Assembly: GCA_937896195.1 (NCBI GenBank)
Contig: CALBNC010000095.1
Span: forward strand, 1 to 48,159
Direction of reading: 5' to 3'
Length of the DNA: 48,159 bases
Origin: an uncultured Gammaproteobacteria bacterium
Lineage (GTDB): Bacteria; Pseudomonadota; Gammaproteobacteria; PS1; Pseudothioglobaceae
Shown: in pieces, positions 29,482 to 38,345 of the stretch
How positions within the stretch are numbered: the first letter of the stretch is position 1
Layout of the letters: each line of letters starts with the position of its first letter
The notes under the pieces: generated by a model
Databases searched by the model: none
What the model saw: only the letters and a program-made list of their open reading frames with translations
Told to the model about the DNA's origin: nothing
Translations under genes and position numbers: made by a program

Positions 29482-31308
29482 ATGTTTATTAAAATAAACA
29501 TCTAGTACTTGGCGTGCTAATGGTGCAGCTTTTGAGCTACCGCTACCTGCATTTTCAACCACAACAGCAATGGCTATTTCTGGATTTTCGATTGGTGCAA
29601 AGCCTGTAAACAAAGCATGATCTCTTAATTTTTCCTCAAGATTCTCTGCAATATAGACTTCTTCAGCATCCAGACCAAATACTTGAGCTGTGCCTGTTTT
29701 ACCTGCTAGTGTGTAAGTAAGTTTGTTGTTTAACCTTCTAGCGGTACCTTTGGGCGAATAGACCACTTGCCTCATGCCATCAATAACAGTTTCCCAATTT
29801 TTGATATTATTAATAGGTATTTGCCTGCTGTCAGATTTTTTAAATTCAGTTATGGATTGCCCAGGTAGTTGGGTATTTTTCAATAAAGTAGGCTGAAATA
29901 ACTGACCTTTATTAGCTACCGCCGCAGTTGTAACAGCTAGTTGAAGAGGGCTAGATGTCATAAAGCCCTGACCAATACCAGCATTAAGAGTTTCACCTTT
30001 GTACCAAGGTTCATTTTTATTAATTTTTTTCCAAGATTTAGAGGGTAGGATTCCTCCTTGTTCACCAGGGATATCAATACCAGTTTTTTGGCCAAAGCGA
30101 AAAAGCTTTAAGCCATCGTGTAAATTATCAATCCCCATCTTATTAGCCAAACTGTAGAAAAATACATCATTTGATTGGGCAATGGCATCTTCTACATTAA
30201 CACTACCGTGGCCATTTCTATCCCAATTATGAAACTTACGGTTGACTCCGGGTAGCTGAAAGTAGCCTCTGTCAAATATGGTAGTTTTGATATCAATGGT
30301 ACCTTGCTCGAGTCCAGCAAGTGCCACCATAGGCTTGATGGTAGATGCAGGTGGGTACAAGCCTTGTATAGTTCGGTTTAGTTGAGGAATGTCTTTTGAG
30401 GACTGTAGAGAGTTATAGTTGGCGTGAGAAATGCCATTAACAAACCAGTTAGGGTTGTAGATTGGGGTGCTAACTAACGTAAGAACCTCTCCGTTTCTAG
30501 TGTCAACAACAACAATAGCACCGCGTTTTCCTTTGAGTAATTCTTCTGCCTTTTTTTGCATATCTAAATCTAAGCTAAGATATAGATCTTGCCCAGGCAT
30601 TGCAGGTTTTATAATTTGAGTGTCAACGACACGTCCACTGACATTACGCTCTATTTGCTTTAATCCTGTTTGACCATGAAGTAAAGATTCATATTGCTTT
30701 TCAATGCCTACCTTGCCAACAAACAAAGTTCCAGAGTAGTTGTCTTTATCGTACAAAGCTGTGTCTTTTTTATTCATCCTCGAGACATATCCAATTGCAT
30801 GCACACTAGAGGCGCCATGAGGATAAACACGATTAAAGTAAGGTTCAATATCGACACCTGGAAATTGATTACTGACCAAAAACTCTGCAACCTGGGCATC
30901 ACTCAAATTAGTCTTAATGGGGATATTATGAAATTTTTGAAAACGCTTTCTATTCTTATGATATAACTTAATATCATCTTCATTAATAATGCCAGTTTTT
31001 TTAAGACTTAATAAAGTTGTGCTAATATTACCAGCCTTTTCAGGGGTGAGTGTAAGCTGATATGTCAGCTTATTGGATGCTAGTACTTGACCATTTCTAT
31101 CAAAAATTTTACCTCGATTGGGCGTAATGGGCAGGGTTCGCATTTGATTGCCAAAGGACTCTTCTTGATAGTACTCATAATTAACCACTTGGAGGTTGTA
31201 GATACGAGTTAATAATAGAAGGGTTAGCAACAAGATAAAAATAAGTGCTAACTTTAATCGAGATGAGAGTAGTTTATTTTCCAGCCGAGTATTGCTAATA
31301 CTTTCCAT
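29458..31308 (-). CDS. mrdA: Penicillin-binding protein 2 (elongation transpeptidase)
   Basis: PBP2 crosslinks peptidoglycan during cell elongation with MreBCD and RodA. The 616-aa product has one N-terminal membrane helix (about 18-38), a dimerisation/pedestal region containing RGKIFDRNG, and a transpeptidase domain. That domain has S322-T-I-K325 (active serine), SND and KTGTAQ motifs. The ATG starts 2 bp after the mreD stop. rodA does not follow it, as it does in many gammaproteobacteria; the next gene is convergent. Confidence 0.96.
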
Positions 31309-31310
31309 GA

Positions 31311-31781
31311 TTACTGATGCTTACATTTGAATAGAAAGAATCGAACAACTGGCCAAATAAGCGCACTAGTGAGTGGCGCTAAGAGTAAATAATAGTTATC
31401 AGTAAGGCCGTGAATTAAAAAGTGCGAAAGAAAGAAAAATGCCAAATAAAGACAGCTAGATAAAAATACATAGATTTGTTGAGTACTTAGATTGGATACA
31501 TAAAAAGACTGTTTAACGCTATTAATAAAAATACTAGCCACAATAAGTGCCAATGCATTTTGACCCAAAAGATCTCCTTGCAAAACATCAAGCAATACAC
31601 CTAATATTAGAGCAATAAATAAACTACCTTTAACGGGAAAATGAATCAGCCAATAAGTGTAAAGCAGTAACATCCAAAAAGGAGAGCTATCCAAAACAGC
31701 ATCATTAAAGGGCAGGGCGCTAAGGATGAATGCAAATAGCGTTATTTTGAGTAAAAAGACATAAGGGCGTTGAATATTCAT
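31311..31781 (-). CDS. mreD: Rod shape-determining protein MreD
   Basis: MreD is a small inner-membrane protein of the elongasome. The 156-aa product has about five hydrophobic helices and the family's typical central stretch LFIALILGVLLDVLQGDLLGQNALAL. Sequence conservation in MreD is low, so the position between mreC and mrdA is strong support. Its ATG overlaps the mreC stop (ATGA). Confidence 0.92.
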   Translation of the reverse strand: MNIQRPYVFLLKITLFAFILSALPFNDAVLDSSPFWMLLLYTYWLIHFPVKGSLFIALILGVLLDVLQGDLLGQNALALIVASIFINSVKQSFYVSNLSTQQIYVFLSSCLYLAFFFLSHFLIHGLTDNYYLLLAPLTSALIWPVVRFFLFKCKHQ

Positions 31782-32575
31782 AAGTTATTCAAGATAACAA
31801 CAAACTCTAAGTTATGAATTTGCTGAATAGGTTCAAGCGTGATATACATAAAAGACTCATTTTTACGTTGCTCTGCATGAGTCACACGACCTACAGGGTA
31901 GCCATTTGGAAATTTAGAACCAAGAGCGCTACTGACAAAAACATCATTAATTTTAATATCTGAATCAGGCTCAATGAATTTGACCAGTAGCTGATGTTTA
32001 TTTTCAGCCACACCTTGGCTCATACCTTGAATACCATTACGAGCATTTTTAATAGGCACGAACTGCGTTGGATCACTTGCGATTAAGATACTGGCATTGA
32101 TTGGTGTGATTTGTGTGATTTGCCCTAGCACACCATTTGATCCTAGTGCTACTTGGCCAACTTTAAGATTATCATTACTACCTTTGTTAATGACAATTTG
32201 TTTTTTTAATCGAGATCGAGCGACACTTTCAATACGAGCAACAGTAAAGCTGTTTTTTTGTAAGGCATAACTAGATTCTAGCAAAGAATTGAGTTTTTTA
32301 TTTTCCAGTGCTAGTGCGTCTACTTGTTGAAACCTAACTTTAAGCTTTAGCAGTTCGCTATTAAGGCTTTGATTATCATTAAGAAGTTGATCTTTAGAGG
32401 TGCCTTGTTCGTTAATCCATGTATAAAGCTTGCTAGGCAGGCTAACAACTAAATAAATAGGAGAGATTAGGGCGGCGACACTTTGTCTTAGATTATTAAG
32501 ATAAGAAAACTTATAATCAAAAATAATCAAAAAAATAGCAATAGCAATTGGGGTAAAAATTTTAAGAAAGTACAT
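31778..32575 (-). CDS. mreC: Rod shape-determining protein MreC
   Basis: MreC is a bitopic protein that links cytoplasmic MreB filaments to periplasmic PBP2. The 265-aa product has an N-terminal membrane helix (about 5-20), a coiled coil (about 60-105, LNDNQSLNSELLKLKVRFQQV onward) and a periplasmic beta-barrel region with NKGSNDNLKVGQVALGSNGVLGQI. It starts 30 bp after the mreB stop and overlaps mreD by 4 bp. Confidence 0.95.
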   Translation of the reverse strand: MYFLKIFTPIAIAIFLIIFDYKFSYLNNLRQSVAALISPIYLVVSLPSKLYTWINEQGTSKDQLLNDNQSLNSELLKLKVRFQQVDALALENKKLNSLLESSYALQKNSFTVARIESVARSRLKKQIVINKGSNDNLKVGQVALGSNGVLGQITQITPINASILIASDPTQFVPIKNARNGIQGMSQGVAENKHQLLVKFIEPDSDIKINDVFVSSALGSKFPNGYPVGRVTHAEQRKNESFMYITLEPIQQIHNLEFVVILNNL

Positions 32576-32605
32576 TTTCTCTACCCCAGTTGAGCAATGG
32601 TTGGC

Positions 32606-33637
32606 TTATTCAGCAGCCAAAAACCCCATGTTGTGCTTACTGATCATATCAAGTGCAACACCACCACCACGAGCAACACAAGTTAAAGGATCATCAGCGA
32701 TGCGAACAGGTAAGTTGGTTTCTTGATGAATCAGTTTATCAAGCCCATCTAGTAATGCACCACCACCAGTAAGTACTAGGCCATTTTCAGCAATGTCTGA
32801 ACTCAGTTCTGGTGGCGTTTTTTCTAGTGCCGTTCTAACAGAGCTTACAATTGTTTTAAGTGGCTCTTGAAGTGCTGCAAGGATTTCAGTATTAGTAATC
32901 TCAAAGGTCACTGGGATGCCTTTGGCAACATCTCTACCCCTGTATTCCATTTTTTTAACAACGTTAGTTTTAAATGCAGATCCAACTTCTTCTTTAATTC
33001 TTTCAGCTGTTGCAGGGCCAATAATAACGCCATGATTTCTACGTACGAATTTTACGATCGTATCATCAAATACGTCACCACCAACTCGTAGAGAATCAGA
33101 ATACACAATGCCGTTAAGTGACATGATGGCAATCTCAGTTGTACCCCCACCGATGTCAATAACCATAGCACCTGATGCTTCTTCAATCGCCATACCAGCG
33201 CCTAATGCTGCTGCCATTGGCTCTTCAATAAGATACACATTTCGTGCACCGGCACCAATAGCACTTTCTTTAATAGCGCGGCGCTCAACTTGAGTGGCAC
33301 CACAAGGGACACAAATAAGAACTTTTGGGCTTGGTGAGAAAAATCCAGAACGCAAAACCTTGCGAATGAAGTGCTGTAGCATTTTTTCAGTGACTTTAAA
33401 GTCAGCAATAACGCCATCCTTCATTGGACGAATTGCTTCAATTGAACCAGGCGTTCTACCCAGCATGCTTTTAGCATCTTGACCCACTGCAATAACAGTA
33501 GCTTCCATTGAGCCTCTATCTTGGCGAATCGCCACTACTGAAGGCTCGTTTAAAACAATCTGACCACCCATATAAATGAGTGTGTTAGCGGTACCCAGAT
33601 CAATTGAAAGACTTTGAGCTTTGAAAAAATCAAACAT
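32606..33637 (-). CDS. mreB: Rod shape-determining protein MreB
   Basis: MreB is the bacterial actin that guides lateral cell-wall synthesis. The 343-aa product has the phosphate-binding loops [15 protein letters not shown] near the N-terminus and [13 protein letters not shown] in the middle, and the adenosine-binding [11 protein letters not shown] near residue 290. An AGGA site precedes the ATG. It heads the mreB-mreC-mreD-mrdA operon and is divergent from the fumarase gene across a 90-bp AT-rich gap that contains TATAAT at 33674-33679. Confidence 0.98.
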   Translation of the reverse strand: MFDFFKAQSLSIDLGTANTLIYMGGQIVLNEPSVVAIRQDRGSMEATVIAVGQDAKSMLGRTPGSIEAIRPMKDGVIADFKVTEKMLQHFIRKVLRSGFFSPSPKVLICVPCGATQVERRAIKESAIGAGARNVYLIEEPMAAALGAGMAIEEASGAMVIDIGGGTTEIAIMSLNGIVYSDSLRVGGDVFDDTIVKFVRRNHGVIIGPATAERIKEEVGSAFKTNVVKKMEYRGRDVAKGIPVTFEITNTEILAALQEPLKTIVSSVRTALEKTPPELSSDIAENGLVLTGGGALLDGLDKLIHQETNLPVRIADDPLTCVARGGGVALDMISKHNMGFLAAE

Positions 33638-33727
33638 AAAAATTCCTGATTAATTATTAGTAAAATAAAAAGATATAATACTATAAATGATTAGTAAAAA
33701 TACAAAAATCCTAAAGGTAGAGTAAAT

Positions 33728-35218
33728 ATGAAAATTCAGCAAAAACACGTAATTGAAAGCGTCTTTAATGCGTTGCAATATATTTCTTATTATCATTCGC
33801 CTGATTTTATTCAAGCCTTGGTAAAAGCCTATGAAAAAGAAACGCATGACTCTTCTAAAAATGCTATTGCTCAAATACTAATTAACTCAAAAATGGCTGC
33901 ACTTGGTCAAAGACCTTTATGCCAAGATACTGGCATTGTGAATGTTTTTGTTGAAGTTGGAATGGATGTAACTTGGGATGCAGAGCTTTCATTGGATGAT
34001 ATGATTAATGAAGGTGTGAGACGTGCTTTTACTTTCGAGAAAAATCCATTGCGTGCTTCAATTGTTAAAGATCCTTTGTTCTCAAGAGAAAATACCAAAG
34101 ACAATACGCCTGCTGTTATTCATTCAAAAATAGTTAAAGGTGATAAATTAAGCTTTACAGTTGCTGCCAAAGGTTGTGGCTCTGAGAATAAGGCTAAATT
34201 TACAGTGCTTAATCCCTCTGACAATATTGCTGACTGGGTGCTAAGTATGATTCCAACGATGGGAGCAGGTTGGTGCCCACCCGGAATTATTGGTATTGGT
34301 GTTGGTGGTACGGCAGAAAAAGCCATGTTAATGGCTAAAGAATGCCTTATGGAGCCGATTGATATTGCTGATATTGCACAAAAAACTAACCCAACAAACA
34401 TTGAAAAACTTCGCCTGGAATTACTAGAAAGTATTAATAATCTTGGTATTGGTGCGCAAGGTTTGGGTGGATTAACCACCGTGCTAGATGTTAAGATTAA
34501 AGATTATCCAACGCACGCCGCCTCTCAGGCGGTTGCCATAATTCCTAATTGTGCTGCGACACGTCATTTGCATTTTTCTATGGATGGCACAGGTGCTGCC
34601 AAACTACCAGAAGTTGATATGAGTATCTATCCAGATTTAGAAATGGATTATTCTCAGTATAAGCATGTTGACTTAAAGTCGCTAACACGCGAGCAAATGA
34701 ATGACTGGAAAATTGGTGATACTTTATTATTAACAGGTACTATTATCACGGGTCGTGATGCAGCTCATGCACGCCTTAAAAAGATGCTGGATAATGGCGA
34801 AGGTCTACCAAAAGGTGTTAATTTTGACAATAAATTTATTTATTATGTGGGTCCAGTTGACGCAGTCGGTGACGAAGTTATTGGTCCTGCAGGCCCGACG
34901 ACAGCCACAAGAATGGATAAATATACCGATATGATGCTTGAAAATACTAACATCTTAGGCATGATTGGTAAAGCTGAGCGTGGCGATAAAACTGTTCAAA
35001 GTATTAAAGAGCATAAAGCCAGCTATTTGATTGCTGTCGGCGGTGCGGCATATTTAATTTCTAAATCAATTAAAAAAGCGAAAAAAATTGCATTTGAAGA
35101 AATGGGTATGGAAGCAATGTATGAATTTGAAGTCAATAACATGCCTGTTACAGTTGCGGTAGACAGTCAAGGTGAAAATATTCATGATGTTTTTAAAAAT
35201 CTTCAAACGTTGAAATAG
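33728..35218 (+). CDS. Fumarate hydratase, class I (iron-sulfur type)
   Basis: This enzyme interconverts fumarate and malate in the TCA cycle using an oxygen-sensitive [4Fe-4S] cluster. The 496-aa product has the fused alpha and beta domains of single-chain class I fumarases. Cysteines C65 (LCQDTG), C183 (GWCPPG) and C275 (PNCAATRH) have the spacing expected for cluster ligands. Also visible are GTGAAKLPE, GRDAAHARLK and GPVDAVGDEVIGPAGPTTATRMD. A weak AAAGG site precedes the ATG. The gene is monocistronic as far as visible, ahead of rnpB. Confidence 0.96.
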   Translation: MKIQQKHVIESVFNALQYISYYHSPDFIQALVKAYEKETHDSSKNAIAQILINSKMAALGQRPLCQDTGIVNVFVEVGMDVTWDAELSLDDMINEGVRRAFTFEKNPLRASIVKDPLFSRENTKDNTPAVIHSKIVKGDKLSFTVAAKGCGSENKAKFTVLNPSDNIADWVLSMIPTMGAGWCPPGIIGIGVGGTAEKAMLMAKECLMEPIDIADIAQKTNPTNIEKLRLELLESINNLGIGAQGLGGLTTVLDVKIKDYPTHAASQAVAIIPNCAATRHLHFSMDGTGAAKLPEVDMSIYPDLEMDYSQYKHVDLKSLTREQMNDWKIGDTLLLTGTIITGRDAAHARLKKMLDNGEGLPKGVNFDNKFIYYVGPVDAVGDEVIGPAGPTTATRMDKYTDMMLENTNILGMIGKAERGDKTVQSIKEHKASYLIAVGGAAYLISKSIKKAKKIAFEEMGMEAMYEFEVNNMPVTVAVDSQGENIHDVFKNLQTLK

Positions 35219-35298
35219 CAAAACATTTTAGGTTTTATTAGTTAGCACTTAGACGATTGATATATTGCGCGAATACAACCATCATAATACTTAGCTAG

Positions 35299-35304
35299 TA
35301 TAAT
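35299..35304 (+). promoter_or_regulatory. Likely -10 box of rnpB
   Basis: A perfect TATAAT lies 7 bp before the predicted rnpB 5' end, the spacing expected for a transcription start at that end. The -35 region at 17 bp upstream (CAACCA) is poor, so strength may depend on flanking sequence. Confidence 0.6.
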
Positions 35305-35311
35305 AACCCTC

Positions 35312-35653
35312 GAAGTTGGTCGGATGGTCGCTGGTAGGTTTACTTATCAGAGGAAAGTCCGGGCTCCATAGAGCAAAGTGCTAGCTAACAGCTAGGTAGG
35401 GTGACCTAATGGAAAGTGCTGCAGAGATTTAAACCGCCTATTTATAGGTAAGGGTGAGAAGGTGCGGTAAGAGCGCACCGCGCGGGAGGCAACAACCGTG
35501 GCAAGGTAAACCCCACTTGGAGCAAGCTCAAATAGGCTACCATTGATGCGGCTCGCATAAGGTAGCGGGTAGAGTGCTAAAGCATATTGGTGACGATATG
35601 CGTAGATGAATGACCATCTATTACAGAACCCGGCTTATAGACTAACTTCACTT
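35312..35653 (+). ncRNA. rnpB: RNase P RNA (bacterial type A)
   Basis: RNase P RNA is the catalytic subunit that trims tRNA 5' leaders. The conserved core is visible: GAGGAAAGTCCGGGCTCC near 35351, the GGTAAGGGTGAGAAGGTGCGGTAAGAGCGCACCG region (35447-35480), GCGGGAGGCAACAACCGTGGCAAGGTAAACCCC split around 35481-35514, and ACAGAACCCGGCTTA near the 3' end. The terminal P1 helix pairs GAAGTTGGTC (35312-35321) with GACTAACTTC (35640-35649). No strong intrinsic terminator follows. The rest of the 35219-35783 gap holds only its promoter and an AT-rich stretch. Confidence 0.97.
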
Positions 35654-35783
35654 CTTTCACGTTATCTTTTGTCTCTTCATCCTTTAACGGAGTGCTGATC
35701 ACAGTATGGCAATTGATTTTTCAACATTTTTTCATAAAAATAGTATTTTTTACTTATCGCATTTTTTGTTGTAGAATAACTCT

Positions 35784-36047
35784 ATGAGAAAAATTAAGAG
35801 AATATTAATAATATGTTTGGTCGCATCAGCTAATGTTTTTGCAGATAAAGATATACTATATTCTGACAAAAATATCACTATTTATACAGATAATACAATG
35901 ACTTATACTGGTAAAAAAACAGTACCAGTATTTAAAACTTCAAACTCTTGGGTAGAGGAAGATTTCTTTACTCAGCAAGAAAAATATTGCGAAGTAGACT
36001 CTATTTATGGCAATAAACTAAAACAAAGCCTTATTGAGAATCGTTAA
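35784..36047 (+). CDS. Small secreted protein of unknown function
   Basis: I do not recognise this 87-aa product. It has a clear signal peptide (MRKIKRILIICLVASANVFA, cleavage near residue 20). The short mature part is polar and threonine/tyrosine-rich (ILYSDKNITIYTDNTMTYTG), with one cysteine (C69). The start lacks a clear ribosome-binding site. It converges on prmC with a 6-bp gap and stands alone after rnpB. It may be a real small periplasmic protein; the signal peptide is the main support. Confidence 0.6.
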   Translation: MRKIKRILIICLVASANVFADKDILYSDKNITIYTDNTMTYTGKKTVPVFKTSNSWVEEDFFTQQEKYCEVDSIYGNKLKQSLIENR

Positions 36048-36053
36048 ATAGGG

Positions 36054-36839
36054 TTATTTGCATTGCGCCAAAATAGCGCGATCTTTACTATTGTAGTCTT
36101 TGAAAGTTTGAATATTATTAAACTTTTGTTTTAGTAATTCAACAATTCTGTCTTGCTGATCATGCCCATGCTCTAATAATAAAAAGCCATTTTTTTCAAG
36201 ATACTCAGGCGCTTGATCAACAATAATTCTAATATCATCCAGTCCATCTTTTCCTGCCGTAAGTGCGCAGATCGGTTCAAAGCTTAGATCATCAAGGTGG
36301 GCGTCGTTTTCTTCGATATAAGGTGGATTAGATATAATTAAATCAAAAGATTGATTGGTAACCGGCTCAAACCAGCTACCCTGTAAAAATTCAATCTGAG
36401 TAGTTGCATTAGATCTAGCTACTTCAAGTGCTTTATTAGAAAAGTCAGTTGCACTGACTTGCCAATGAGGATTTTTATCCTTTAAAGTAACAGCAATAAT
36501 GCCGCTTCCTGTGCCTAAATCTAGCACTTTTAATGCTTTATTTGCATTAGATAATTCTAGCGCAATGTCGATTAATAGCTCTGTTTCAGGCCTTGGAATG
36601 AGTGTGTCTGGTGTGACTTTAAAATCAAGATGATAAAAACCGCGACTACCACTTAAGTATGCAAAAGGCACCCCTTTTTCTCGCTGGAGGACGAGACTAT
36701 CTATGCAAGATTTTTCATCAAAAGTAAGCTGATAGTTATTATTTAAAATAAGTTCAGCACTACTTTTATCTAATACTAAAGACAAAAATGGCGCAATATC
36801 AATCGCACCATTTTCGAGGTAATCTTGGATGGTTTTCAA
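36054..36839 (-). CDS. prmC: Release factor glutamine methyltransferase
   Basis: PrmC methylates the glutamine of the GGQ motif in peptide release factors. The 261-aa product has the SAM-binding loop DLGTGSG (107-113), the catalytic NPPY (171-174) and the N-terminal helical substrate domain with IPRPETELL (81-89). The only reasonable start is a TTG at 36839, 3 bp after the rhodanese stop and without a clear ribosome-binding site, suggesting reinitiation after the upstream gene. prfA, its common partner, is not adjacent. Confidence 0.95.
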   Translation of the reverse strand: MKTIQDYLENGAIDIAPFLSLVLDKSSAELILNNNYQLTFDEKSCIDSLVLQREKGVPFAYLSGSRGFYHLDFKVTPDTLIPRPETELLIDIALELSNANKALKVLDLGTGSGIIAVTLKDKNPHWQVSATDFSNKALEVARSNATTQIEFLQGSWFEPVTNQSFDLIISNPPYIEENDAHLDDLSFEPICALTAGKDGLDDIRIIVDQAPEYLEKNGFLLLEHGHDQQDRIVELLKQKFNNIQTFKDYNSKDRAILAQCK

Positions 36840-36842
36840 GAT

Positions 36843-37469
36843 TTATAATTTGACAGTTGTCAATCCTAAAGCTTTCCAGTTTTGCATGCCGCCACGGAAA
36901 TACTTGATTTTTGCCGCAGGATAGCCATAGCTTAATAAAGCTTTAACAGCCGTTGGGGTTTGTCCACACCAGATACCATTACAATACATCACCAAAGTTT
37001 TAGCATAGGTGAAGTCAAATACGTCATCCACTTGAACGCCAAGCTGATTTTCCATAATTTCCAAGGCTCTGTCTTTTTTCTTAAACAGAGTGTAAGGAAT
37101 ATTAACAGCACTTGGTATGCCACCTGAGATAGTCACCCAGTTAGGGGTACGTGTGTCAATCACGACGATTGAATCATCACCTTCTGATTTTAATTTGACA
37201 TAATTAATCATCTCAAGCTCGCCAATTGTTTCAACCAAGTGCGGTGCAAATGGATGCATCGGCTGGATTTTGCCACGGGCTGTTTTAAGATAAAAATCAG
37301 AAATTTCATTATCTTGATCTTGTTCGCGTTGTAGCTTGATAGTTTTACCGTTGTGTACGACGTCAATTGAAATCACACCGGGTGATATAAACACTTGTTT
37401 GGTTTTTTCACCTTCAGCAATAGCCATAAAGGGTAATACAGTTATTAATAAAATCGCTAATTTTTTCAT
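36843..37469 (-). CDS. Secreted rhodanese-domain protein
   Basis: Rhodanese domains transfer sulfane sulfur through a cysteine persulfide. The 208-aa product has a signal peptide (cleavage near residue 18) and a 70-80-residue N-terminal region of unknown role. A rhodanese domain follows, with VVIDTRTP (102-109), GGIPSAVNIPYT and the active loop C163-NGIW-C168, ending in FRGGMQNWKALGL. The paired cysteines in the loop could form a disulfide. A strong AGGAGA site precedes the ATG. It lies between rsxE (13 bp upstream) and prmC. A periplasmic sulfur-handling role is inferred from the fold, signal peptide and sox genes in the genome. Confidence 0.88.
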   Translation of the reverse strand: MKKLAILLITVLPFMAIAEGEKTKQVFISPGVISIDVVHNGKTIKLQREQDQDNEISDFYLKTARGKIQPMHPFAPHLVETIGELEMINYVKLKSEGDDSIVVIDTRTPNWVTISGGIPSAVNIPYTLFKKKDRALEIMENQLGVQVDDVFDFTYAKTLVMYCNGIWCGQTPTAVKALLSYGYPAAKIKYFRGGMQNWKALGLTTVKL

Positions 37470-37482
37470 TTTTCTCCTTTTG

Positions 37483-38118
37483 TTAAACTTTCTTTAAATC
37501 AAAATAATTCTTAACAGCCACAATCAATCCTAGACCGATAAAGGCACCAGGTGGTAAAACAGCCAGCAAAGTGCCTTGATAATCGTTAAATACAGTAACA
37601 CTCAATGTGTCACCTAAGCTACCTAATATGAGGCTGGATTGGTCAAATAAAGTACCAGAGCCGATTAACTCTCGCATGGCGCCTAAAAGAATAAGTATCA
37701 ATGAAAAGCCAATACCCATCATTAATCCGTCCAGTGCAGATTTATCCCAACTATTCTTGCTGGCAAATGCTTCTGCACGAGCTAGAATGGCGCAGTTGGT
37801 TACAATTAAAGGCACGAAAATACCTAAAATCAAATATAAGTCATAAAAATATGACTGCATCAGTAGCTCTACAATGGTGACGAATGATGCAATTAGCAAT
37901 ACAAAAATAGGAATACGAACTTCTTTTGAAATTTGATTGCGAAAAATAGAGACTGTAACGTTAGAGGCGACCAATACAAAGGTTGTGGCTAATCCCAGGC
38001 CAATAGCATTAACAATGTTATTGGTGACGGCCAAAAGTGGGCACAAACCAAGCAATGCAACCAATGCTTGATTGTTGGTCCATAGCCCATTTTTGGCAAT
38101 TTTAATATAATCATTCAT
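37483..38118 (-). CDS. rsxE: Electron transport complex subunit RsxE/RnfE
   Basis: RsxE/RnfE is a membrane subunit of the Rnf complex, which couples ferredoxin-NADH electron flow to ion transport. In E. coli the related Rsx complex keeps SoxR reduced. The 211-aa product has about six membrane helices, the family signature [23 protein letters not shown] (split across about 100-122) and [14 protein letters not shown]. NqrD is a close relative, but the overall pattern fits RsxE better. No other Rnf subunit is adjacent. Confidence 0.88.
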   Translation of the reverse strand: MNDYIKIAKNGLWTNNQALVALLGLCPLLAVTNNIVNAIGLGLATTFVLVASNVTVSIFRNQISKEVRIPIFVLLIASFVTIVELLMQSYFYDLYLILGIFVPLIVTNCAILARAEAFASKNSWDKSALDGLMMGIGFSLILILLGAMRELIGSGTLFDQSSLILGSLGDTLSVTVFNDYQGTLLAVLPPGAFIGLGLIVAVKNYFDLKKV

Positions 38119-38256
38119 AAGTCTTGATTATATCAACAACAGCGCAGTAAACACTCTAAAAGTCTTTGATTATTGAAATTTGTCAAATTTATTAAAAGCC
38201 ATTTGTGTCAATGTATAAAAGGCGGTATTTAGATCAAAATAGGATTTTTTATGCAT
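38119..38256. other. Gene-free region upstream of rsxE
   Basis: No gene is visible between rsxE and the clpB terminator. The region must carry the rsxE-rhodanese-prmC promoter on the minus strand. It contains a near-perfect palindrome, AAATTTG-T-CAAATTT (38176-38190), which includes a TTGACA on the minus strand. I find no convincing -10 box at the right distance. Confidence 0.45.
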
Positions 38257-38283
38257 AAAAAAACCCCGATAAACGGGGTTTTT
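38257..38283 (-). terminator. Intrinsic terminator of clpB
   Basis: AAAAACCCCG (38259-38268) pairs with CGGGGTTTTT (38274-38283) around a 5-nt loop. On the minus strand, the direction of clpB, the stem is followed by a long T-run. It lies about 63 bp after the clpB stop. Confidence 0.92.
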
Positions 38284-38345
38284 AATAACTTTAACGCATA
38301 ATTTGGCTTATTTTTGCGTCATTTTCATTTTTTCCAATATTTTTC

